A stretch of DNA of 64,000 nucleotides, taken from NCBI GenBank assembly GCA_003952965.2, contig CM025851.1, forward strand, positions 27,436,238 to 27,500,237, in the 5' to 3' direction. Shown here piece by piece: positions 56,167 to 64,000 of the stretch. The translations under genes and the position numbers were made by a program. Origin of the DNA: Morella rubra. Its lineage: Eukaryota > Streptophyta > Magnoliopsida > Fagales > Myricaceae. The number at the start of each line of letters is the position of its first letter. Within the stretch, counting starts at the first letter, position 1. A model generated the notes under the pieces. It made no database searches. It saw only the letters and a program-made list of their open reading frames with translations, and was not told where the DNA came from.

Positions 56167-57140
56167 AAGCGCGATAAACACCGATCGATTGATACTATTA
56201 CCGATTGATCGCCTAACAAGCATTAAAATTCCTGCTCAGTTTTTAGAACGATCGATCGTTCCAAACAAGCGATCGATCGGTGTTCCGTGTAAAATGACGT
56301 CATGATGCCTCGATATTAATGATCCATCGGTAGTAAAATATTAAATGACACCGTTACGTACCGATCGATCGCCAATAAAGCGATCGATCGGTTACCCTAA
56401 TTATTAAAAAATGGTTTTTAGCCTAACAAATGACTTAATTATTAAAATTAATTTACTTATAATATCATATTAATACATACCTTGTACTAATGAATTATAA
56501 TCATATGTTAAATAAGCGTTATGTCACTAGTTTCTAACATCTTAATACCTTACTTATACTAAGGTAAACAAAATGCATCTATGATGCAACATGTATAACT
56601 TATACATGCTTTCTTAAAAATTAATGATATGTACTTGATATGTTTTCATGTAATCTAAATACATCCTAACATACTTTGTTATATATATATATTTTATATG
56701 TTTCTAATCATTTAAACTCACATTATTTAAAAAAATGAGGGTTAGATGAAAAACTAGTGTAGCGATCGATCGGGCTTCGAGCCAAAAAATGACGTCGTGC
56801 GAAACGATCGATTGTCTTTGTGGGATGCGTGATTGGTTAGTGCACCCAAACGATGACGGATAACACCGATGGATCGGTGTGCAATTAGCGATCGATCGGT
56901 GTATATAACAATTGATCGGTCTTCGAGCCAAAAAATGACACCGTGCGAAACGATCGATCGTCTTTGTGGGACGCGCGATCGGTTAGTGCACCCAAACGAC
57001 GACGGATAACACCGATGGATTGGTGTGAATTTAGCGATCGATCGGTATGCAAAGATTGATCGTTTCCGTGTCTAAAGGGCGCCGTATTTTAATGATCGAT
57101 CGGTAATCCAAAAATTGCAAAAAAAAAAAAAAAGATTTCT
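56167..57140. other. CACTA-B internal region with CGATCGATCG clusters
   Basis: Clusters at 56180-56395 and 56760-57105 flank an AT-rich stretch without a gene. Within the second cluster a block of about 125 bp (ggcttcgagccaaaaaatga... to the next one) is duplicated at 56770 and 56925. Confidence 0.7.
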
Positions 57141-57429
57141 TGTTAAATTCTCATATTACTTATTTGATAAACCACTTATTTCGTTATTTTTGCCGACCAA
57201 AGGGTATATTGGTCATTTTATGTATATAAGTGTTGAAAGAAATACAAATAGAAAAACACGTAAACTGTAATCAAAGTTGCCGTATATCCACAGATAAACA
57301 GAAATGTCTCAAATACGTAAATAAAAAAACCAAATCCAAATAAACACAAATGTCTCAAACAGATAAATAAAACCATAAATCCAAATGTATGTCCCAAATA
57401 GATACAAAAAAAAAAACATAAAAATTCAT

Positions 57430-58664
57430 CAACGTTGAACAACATCACGGAAAGTGGCCACGTCATCAGGAATATCTCCAGGAATCCTCTGTGGATCTGC
57501 CTCCATCTTGAAATCATCCAGAGTCTTCTTAATTTCTTCCAGCTGCTCGCTGACGTCGCCATATGAGCCACGACCGACTTGTTGCGCAGCATTGTCACAG
57601 TGCATTCCCCATCGAAGGCGGTCCGGAGCTCCTTCAGCTACTCCTCTAATGACTGCATCTGCCTCTCAACAGGATGTAGAGTGGCCTTCATAGTCGCGCT
57701 GACACGCTGTCGAGGTCCGCAAATAGCTGGCCACCCATGGAGGGGGCACTGCAGGTGCTCCCGTCTCCAGAGGTGCCTCTGACGCTAATGTCGAAGGCCG
57801 TGATGCCTCCTCTGCGGCCGCCGCTGCTCTACGAGCGAACCATCGAGTCAATGCCCCCTCCTGGCCCGGCTCCTGGACAGAGTGAACTTGTTCAGCGCAC
57901 TCTTAACCTCCTTACGTGTATCCGAGGCAGCGATCACGACTCCCCGAGAAATGAGGAACTGAGTCAGAAACACGCCGTATGGGAGGCTATATTCCTTAAT
58001 TCCCCAAGCCTCATCCATAATCAGCTCGAACATGTACAGCGAAAAATCTATCCACGTCTGCTGACCCAGTAAGAGCATGCACTGAGCTCTTGTGAACGGG
58101 CACGTGGAATGAGTTCTGCCATCGACTTTCGGTTTCCAAATAAGGTGCAAAATCCGCCAAAACTCACAGAACTCACTCTGCTTGATTATGCTGCCCACCA
58201 CTGCAGAGGTCTTCCCAGTCATCAGCATCCACAAATCCTGCTCTGATGTCCTCTGTTCATCTGTCAGGGGTACCACCGGAAACAGGGGCTCTCGGCCGGG
58301 GGCAGTTTAAGAAATCAGCAATGACGTCTGCCGAGAATAAGAATTGCACGCCTCGCACCTCTAGCTGCACCTCAGGTGCTCTATCTACCGAGACGAGTGC
58401 ACAGAAGAAATCTTGCACAACTGCGTCCACACAAAACCCCTCAGTCCATGAGAGCTGATGAAGAAATCCCTGGTACTCGAAGAGCTGGTAGAGGGAGTGC
58501 TCCTCGTACAATAACTGGTCAAAATCAGAGAGCGTCACAGGACGCTCTTTGGCCACTGGCCGCCCCCTCAGGTACTCCATTCGCCTCTCCAAGGTCATCA
58601 TTGGATCAGCGACTTCTTGCTCTTGGGACGACGATCCCGCCCCGTTCTTGTTGTGTGCATGCAC
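57430..58664 (-). pseudogene. CACTA-B second gene: 'putative plant transposon protein'-like ORF
   Basis: Starts MHAHNKNGAGSSSQEQEVAD at 58664. Contains TLERRMEYLRGRPVAKERPV, LYQLFEYQGFLHQLSWTEGF, VDAVVQDFFCALVSVDRAPE and VQLEVRGVQFLFSADVIADF (58664-58260). After a frame change it reads LIWKPKVDGRTHSTCPFTRA, QCMLLLGQQTWIDFSLYMFE and LPYGVFLTQFLISRGVV (58276-57848). Another change leads to an alanine-rich segment and a helical end (EQLEEIKKTLDDFKMEADPQ, about 57510) with a stop at 57430. Residue pattern and order resemble the domain known to me as PF20167, and match the extra ORF of the Copia element (30641-32150). Frame changes may be mutations or introns. Its role in the element is unknown. 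Confidence 0.6.
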
Positions 58665-58799
58665 TTAACTCCTGACATTTTATGTATACTGCAAAAGTTG
58701 TATATAAATATGTGTTAATAAGTAATCACAATAACGTATTACTTAAAAAAAAAAGTAATCACAATCACGTAATTGTTAATGAAGTTGAAACAAAAAGCG

Positions 58800-60297
58800 A
58801 TCCATTGCCATCCAAAGCGATTGATCACTAAATGTATCGATCGATCGTTTGTATAATCAATCGATCGATACATGGAAAATGGGCGATTATAAACCCCACG
58901 ATCAATCGTTAGTAATTACGCGATAGATCGTGAAATGGCGATCGATCATTCAATTTTACCGATCGAACGCTATTGGTAAAACAACGCGTTTCAGTGCACA
59001 GACGATTGATCGTCCATGCAACAAACACACAATATCACTAACGGATAGATCGCCACAAATACGATCGATCGCCAGTTAATCAAAATGCTACGCTTCACAT
59101 TGTAGCTTACCGATCGATCGCTTAGGTGTAAGCGATTGATCGATTACCATACCGAGCGATCGTCTATATAAACGATTGATCGTCCCGAATTGAAACACAC
59201 AGTTTCGAGGACGATCGATCGCTCACTAAAGCATCGATCGCTCCGTACCAAATTCAGCGATCGATCGGTGAATTTAACCGATCGATCATTGGACCTAGCA
59301 CTTACAAAGTGATCGATCGTTACGGGAACGAATACACACAGACGTTACAAAACCCCAAAACAGGCCCAAAATCACCCAAAATTGATCCCAAAACAATCCT
59401 AAACTCTTAAAACATACATCAACAATAAAATAAATACATTTTACGACCTAAATGGATGATATAGCAAATTAGAAAACGTAAACTAAAAATTCGCTAGTGA
59501 ACAACCGCTTAATATTGCTTAAAAAATAATATAAGTACGTACCTTTGATGTAGAAGACAATGAAGGATGATTCCACGCACTTTGGAAGACAATGCAGCAC
59601 GAAATGGCACCTTGCACTTTGAGAGGATTCGAGAGATTTTGTGGAGAGATAACCAGTAAAAATGACTTCGGCGGTTTCATATAATTGTTCGTCACGATCG
59701 ATCGGTAGTTAAGTGCCGATCGATCGCTATGTTCTAACACGTGGCGTGTTTCCATTCATTAAAACTACGATCGATCCCCAACCCGGTCATCGAACGGTGA
59801 TTCAAAAAAGTGACGGTTACACTTACTGATCGATCGGCATATCGTTCCAATCGATCGACCTTTTGTATTTGCAGACGGTTACTATACCGATCGATCGTTC
59901 ATATAAATGATCGATCGGTTCTCAAAGCCACGTGGTTATTAATAACGATCAATCGGTTTATAAACAACGATCGATCGGTTTGAGTGACGATGTAAATTCG
60001 TCGCCTAAACTCTTTGCATGTAGTGATGGAGCATTTCGTCACAAAATTAATGATCGATCGGTGTATGACCGATCGATTGGTGTGTGACGAAACTTTTCGT
60101 CACCAAAAAACTAACTTTTAGTGACAACAATTTTATTTCGTCACAAGTAAAACCTTAAGTGACGAAAAGTAGTTTCGTCACGAAAAAACCTTTTTTTGTG
60201 ACGAAAATAGCATTTTGTCACTAAAAATTAGCTTTTAGTGACGAAATTCAATTTGTCACCGAGAATTTCGTCACTAAAAGTCAATTTTCTAGTAGTG
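58800..60297. repeat. CGATCGATCG arrays and right terminus of CACTA-B
   Basis: Clusters at 58800-59340 and 59690-60090, then nested tttagtgacgaaa / tttcgtcac inverted repeats (60095-60297) to the terminus. The gap 59340-59690 shows no gene; the 78-codon minus frame at 59519-59755 is unrecognised. Confidence 0.85.
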
Positions 60298-60300
60298 AAG

Positions 60301-60610
60301 CCTGGATAATTTATTCAAAAGGAGATGCTTTTCATACATGAAGCCATTCGGTGCTGGAGGCCATATCTCTTGGGTAGAAAATTTCGAATCCTAATTGACC
60401 AACGCAGTCGAAGGTTCTTCTCGGAGCAACGTGTTGCAACCCCAAAGCAGCAAAAATGGGTCACTAATTTGCTAGGCTATGAATATGAAATAGCGTGTAC
60501 AGACCTGGAAAGGAGAATAGTGCGGCAGATTCTCTATCTAGAGAGACGGGGTCGCCAATTTTATGGGCAATTTCTGAGCCTCAGTTCACTATATAGGCCA
60601 AAATAAAAAA
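60301..60610 (+). pseudogene. Chromovirus RNase H segment
   Basis: MLFIHEAIRCWRPYLLGRKF, RILIDQRSRRFFSEQRVATP and KQQKWVTNLLGYEYEIACTD are typical of Gypsy RNase H (the RPYLLGR-F and DQRSL-like motifs). Truncated at its start by CACTA-B and frame-broken after LERR. Confidence 0.9.
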
Positions 60611-60674
60611 AGAAATAGCCTAAAGCCCATGGATTCAAGAAATAAGAAGCCGTATAGCTGTTGATCGTGAAGAA

Positions 60675-61300
60675 GTGCCTAACTATGAATGGAGAGATGA
60701 TTTGCTATGGTTCAAGGGACGTGTAATTGTTCCACCAAATGCAACATTGAAGTTTAGTCTACTTCAAGAGTTTCATGGCACAAAAATAGGAGGTCATTCT
60801 GGAGTATTACGAACCTGGAAAAGGATTGCTCAAGCTTTTTATTTGAGTGGGCTCAAAAAGGATGTTCAACGTTATCTTGTTGCCTACGACGTGTGTCAAC
60901 TGACGAAGACTGAATCTCGATCACCAGCGGGTCTCCTTCAACCTCTTCCAGTACCGTCGCATGTATGGGAAGATGTTTCTATAGATTTCATTGAAATATT
61001 GCCGAATTCCTATGGAAAAAATGCCATACTTGTGGAAGTTGATTACTTGACAAAGTATGGCCACTTCATCGGAGTGGCACATCCATTCACAGCCAAGAAA
61101 ATAGCAGAGGTGTATGTTGAAAGTGTGGCTTGTCTCCAAGGTATTCCTCGAACTATTCTTAGTGATCCTAACACTTTGTTTACTAGCAATTTTTGGCAAG
61201 AATCATTTAAGTTGCAAGGAACACAGTTCAAGATGTCATCTGCTTATCATCCCGAGACAGACGGTTAGACAGAGGTGGTAAATTGAAGCTTTCAACATTA
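60675..61300 (+). pseudogene. Chromovirus integrase segment
   Basis: HHCC zinc finger (EFHGTKIGGHSGVLRTWKRI to CQLTKTESR, with YDVCQL) and catalytic core (PSHVWEDVSIDFIEILPNSY, RTILSDPNTLFTSNFWQESF, SSAYHPETDG), including two of the D,D,E acids. A nonsense codon (TAG) replaces the usual Gln right after HPETDG. Open for 197 codons. Confidence 0.92.
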
Positions 61301-61639
61301 TCTTTGCCTATCAAGTCAAGCGCCAAAGTAATGGGGTCGTTATGTACCATGGGTGAAATTTTGGTACAATACCACATTCCATCGTGCAATTGGGCTCACT
61401 CCATTTCAGGGCTTGTATGGCAAACCACCGCTTGTAATCACTCGTTATTTATCGGGTAGTGCAGTTGTGTAAGAAGTGGATAGGGAGCTATGTGAGCGGG
61501 ATGAATTGCTTCGGCATCTAAAGCAAAATTTGGAGAAGGTCAGGAACTGAATGAATTAGCAACATGCAGATGCTCATTGCCGTGATGACTCCTTTGAGGT
61601 AAATGATTTGGTCTTTCTTAAACTATAACCATTCAGACA

Positions 61640-62010
61640 AAAATCGGTGTTTAAGAGAGCCAATCAAAAACTTGCTGATAAATATTTTGGACCTTATCGA
61701 GTGGTAGAGAAGATAGGTGTAGAGGCCTACAAGTTGGCACTGCCTGAGCATTGTAAGGTTCATCCAGTATTCCACATCTCATGTCTTAAAAGGCGTATAG
61801 GAGAAGGAGAAGTTCCATTATGCCTTGCACCTCCAATGTCAGGGGAAGGCAATTTAATGTTGGAACCAGAAGCTGTCAAGGATTTTTCTTAGGTGAAGCA
61901 AGGTAACCAAATTGTAGCTGAGGTGTTGGTTAAGTGGAAGCATTTGCCTGATGAAGAAGCCACTTGGGAGACAACAGATCAAATGTAGAATTAATTTCGA
62001 TATCTTGACC
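61640..62010 (+). pseudogene. Chromovirus integrase C-terminus and chromodomain
   Basis: Reads ANQKLADKYFGPYRVVEKIG, KLALPEHCKVHPVFHISCLK (integrase C-terminal module) and, after a stop at about 61890, EVLVKWKHLPDEEATWE, the chromodomain core. The chromodomain places the element among chromoviruses, whose integration is guided by chromatin marks. Confidence 0.9.
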
Positions 62011-62044
62011 TTGAGGGCAAGGTCGAAGTTCCAAGGGTGGTGCG

Positions 62045-62347
62045 TGATGGAGCTCGAGACATAGGAAGCCAAATCCAAGATATTTGGCCATACTACTCCC
62101 AGAAAATGGAGGACCAGTTCAAAAGATTCGAAACATAGTGGGTGCACCTAATTCCTTGGAAGATATTTGATTTGCTGCTGAACTTTGGGCACAAGTGTGG
62201 GTTAGTCAAATGTGCTTGAGTTTAGGAAGGGACTTTGTTGAGTCTGGTAGGAGTTTAAGTAATGTTGAGTTTGTTTATTATAAAAGTCTTTGGAGAATTC
62301 TATTGCATTTCAACGCTTTAGCGTAAATTGTTTCTTGTGTTCCAACA
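62045..62347 (+). repeat. 3' LTR of the chromovirus
   Basis: TGATGGAGCTCGAGACATAG to gtttcttgtgttccaaca, preceded by a purine-rich stretch (ttccaagggtggtgcg). Confidence 0.9.
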
Positions 62348-63044
62348 TATTGTTGTACGAATCCCTACCAGCATCCCAACTCACAAGCCATGGATGAGGC
62401 CAGTACATGCTAGAAATCACAAGATCATCATAAAGAAGGTGCATAACGTTATCATCACCATGGATGAGGCCACTAGTGTTATCATCACCATAAAAAAGCT
62501 TGTAAAAACTAGAGGAATAGTTGGTCTGGCTTCTCGAGGAGACTAGCTTTGTATTTCTGGTGAGTAATTGTTCGGGAAGTAGGGTATTAGTAGGGAAATG
62601 AAAGCTTTCCCATAAGTGATCACCTTCCAAGGTACATAGAACAAGGTTTCTTGTGTTATAGAGTTATAATTCTATCGATGAGCGGGAGAGAGTGTTTGTA
62701 GCCCAGAGGGTGAACTTACCTGCATCGATTAAGATAAGATCTCCAGTATCAAGCAAGGAGAGCTTAGAGCGCCTTCCATTAACTGGTTGTTCTCGGTTTG
62801 CCATCCAAACGACAATGAGATCATCCCCACGTGTTAGCTTGGTGAACCATATGGCGAAGCAATAAGCATTTTCATTGACGGGATAAAAGCCAGCAGAGAA
62901 CACACCATTTGGGGAAGTTAAAACATCTTTTGGATTCTCGCTGGAGAGAGATTAACCTTTGCTCAAAGAAGGAAATGTTGATGCTGGGGCAACAAACAAT
63001 GCCAAGGAGAGGACACATAAGAGTAAAGTCCTGGTGAACTTCAT

Positions 63045-64000
63045 GGCATCTAAAAAATGGGATGGGCTCAGGGAACTAAGATATTCATCTTCTTCTGTGT
63101 TTTAATCGAGGCGGTGATCTAAGACAATATTCACTTCAGACTGCCAATTGTGTGGAGCAAAACGCAGGACTCTCATCTACTTGATGTGCAGTGAAGTTTA
63201 CAAGTCAACGTAATAGTAGAAGGTCTTAAAGGAGAAATAAGTGTCACGGAGGATGATTGGCAAAGACGATTTGGGTACACATCAGTCATGACCAATACTT
63301 ACTGTTTAACAAGGTATTCGAATTGACTAGGGGATGTTGGTTTTCTTAAAAAATTGTAAGATTTTTAGGATTTTGATAGAATTGTGAATATTTACGTGGA
63401 TTATAGTTTTTATAGGTTTTTGTATAAACATTGGTGAAAAGTTTTAATGATGTTTAATTTTTGTTGGAGTTTGTAAAAAGGTGTAAAGAGAAATATTTTG
63501 ATGTGAAAGATATTGGAGTTTGTGTGAAAAGTTGTTGGAGATTGTGTAAAAGGTATTAGTGTTTGTGTATGAATTTTTGAGATTTTGGATATTCTTTTTG
63601 CAAATCTTGTTAAATACATTTATATTCTAGAATACTTTTGCAAACAAACGTGCCCTAATTCACACTCTTATCTTCTCGAGTTCCTGTGAAGTTTTCCAGG
63701 CCATTAAGCAAAAGGACAATTAGTTGTTGAAATGAGAAATAAGTGCCACCAAGAGGACGAAGACGATTTGGGTACCATATGTTCTAGGTAATCGTCTTTT
63801 ATGCTGAAAAATGAGTGAAATCAAAAGCAAGACTTTCTTTTGATCACGTGCGTTTTAGCAATTAGCATTGGCTTGAAGTCAACTCCATGCGAATTAGCAG
63901 AGTTATTTAGCGAAGCTTCAGCTCCATTCATATTAACATGAATGTTTTTTTTGTAATTTTATGTAATAATTATATTTCTTATAATCATATTCCGAGTATT
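63045..64000 (-). promoter_or_regulatory. 5' flank of RLK-B
   Basis: Related to the RLK-A 5' flank in two blocks: 63045-63189 and 63707-63895. The interval 63190-63706 is extra in RLK-B. It contains an internal duplicate of gagaaataagtg...acgatttgggtac (63230-63280 versus 63743-63775) and a possible MITE (63329-63656) with ends ggggatgttggttttc and agggcacgtttgtttgc. The gene is dead, so regulation is moot. Confidence 0.55.

Larger units (their letters stand above)
48924..60297 (-). mobile_element. CACTA-B: full-length CACTA element, 11.4 kb
   Basis: Ends CACTACAAAAAAATTGAC and (inward) CACTACTAGAAAATTGAC. 3-bp duplication aag (48921-48923 and 60298-60300). Both ends also share ttttagtgacgaaa. 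It holds a TNP2-type transposase remnant, a second gene remnant, five or more CGATCGATCG clusters and a Copia-family solo LTR. Removing the solo LTR leaves 9.9 kb. Its transposase is broken and lacks the DUF4216 region, so it is structurally complete at its ends but not autonomous. Confidence 0.94.
42062..62347 (+). mobile_element. Ty3/Gypsy chromovirus in RLK-B, expanded to 20.3 kb by nested insertions
   Basis: Starts TGATGGAGCTC and ends gtgttccaaca. Perfect 5-bp duplication of RLK-B sequence, tattg (42057-42061 and 62348-62352). LTRs are 42062-about 42400 and 62045-62347. Gag, protease and most of the reverse transcriptase are missing: the 5' LTR runs straight into a late RT segment. RT/RNase H, integrase and chromodomain remnants follow in order, interrupted by the second Gypsy and CACTA-B. 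Without these, the element would be only about 2.6 kb. Confidence 0.93.
39449..63044 (-). pseudogene. RLK-B: G-type lectin receptor kinase split by four insertions
   Basis: Exonic pieces on the minus strand: 63044-62348 (signal peptide and lectin domain), 42061-40944 (SLG, EGF, PAN, transmembrane, kinase N-lobe), 40107-39868 (EHGSLAQ to FGLSKLQNRGDS) and 39657-39449 (RGTRDYMAPEWVVN to VREKKN). The start codon at 63044 is preserved (MKFTRTLLLCVLSLALF), but a TAA stop falls near codon 30. The PAN/SLG segment is still open for 241 codons (41997-41272). Frameshifts lie near the transmembrane region (about 41290) and the N-lobe (about 41060). The invariant lysine region reads VAAGKRL. The last 60 or so codons and 3' flank are missing: at 39448 the sequence switches to CACTA-C. 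Confidence 0.92.

Noticed and set aside
57218..57598. 126-codon minus frame rich in aromatic and hydrophobic residues
   Set aside because: It starts in a shifted frame of the CACTA-B second gene and runs into an AT-rich non-coding stretch, which mimics membrane segments.
63329..63656. A confident Tourist-type MITE upstream of RLK-B
   Set aside because: The ends resemble each other only partly and no clear target duplication is visible, so it is mentioned only as a possibility within the flank entry.
1..64000. tRNA or rRNA genes
   Set aside because: I saw no cloverleaf-like or rRNA-like sequence; the tRNA-related text found is only primer-binding sites of LTR elements.

Overview
This window is nuclear DNA from a flowering plant, most likely a dicot. 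The evidence is a plant-type G-type lectin (bulb-lectin/EGF/PAN) receptor-like kinase, plant LTR-retrotransposon families, plant CACTA transposases with TNP2, DUF4218, DUF4216 and Ptta/En/Spm domains, and inserted plastid DNA. No species call is possible from the sequence alone.

Only one gene looks intact: the minus-strand lectin receptor kinase RLK-A at 1408-3816 (802 codons, no intron). Two relatives lie in the same orientation and are dead. RLK-C (about 22430-26403) has lost its kinase domain, is split by 2.9 kb of apparently organelle-derived DNA, and is cut at its N-terminal side by a CACTA element. RLK-B (39449-63044) is spread over 23.6 kb because transposons entered its exon. Shared flanks show that the three arose by local duplication.

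Layout: 1-5557 RLK-A and flanks; 5558-9154 non-autonomous CACTA; 9298-9775 Mutator-like terminus with GC hairpins; 9777-16647 truncated CACTA-1 with a solo LTR inside; 16648-18570 remnant of another CACTA; 19226-19620 plastid rpoB fragment; 20116-21227 short CACTA; 21790-26403 RLK-C with its organellar insertion (including a full-length plastid psbJ frame); 26404-39448 truncated CACTA-C interrupted by a complete 9.3-kb Copia element (28819-38073); 39449-63044 RLK-B; 63045-64000 its 5' flank.

RLK-B holds a nest whose order can be read from target-site duplications. A chromodomain Gypsy element (42062-62347, TSD tattg) split the lectin/SLG exon. A second Gypsy (42474-48777, TSD actac) and CACTA-B (48924-60297, TSD aag) entered that first Gypsy. 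A 314-bp solo LTR sits in the second Gypsy, and a 1.4-kb solo LTR of the Copia LTR family sits in CACTA-B. A hAT element (8-bp TSD) and a small MITE interrupt the kinase exon.

The most interesting signals are a protein segment shared between CACTA-B and the Copia element, resembling the plant 'putative plant transposon protein' domain; dense CGATCGATCG arrays at the ends of one CACTA family; an organelle-DNA block bounded by a 5-bp repeat; and a deletion breakpoint that fused CACTA-C to the RLK-B kinase. All assignments come from reading motifs and comparing copies within the window; no database search was possible.
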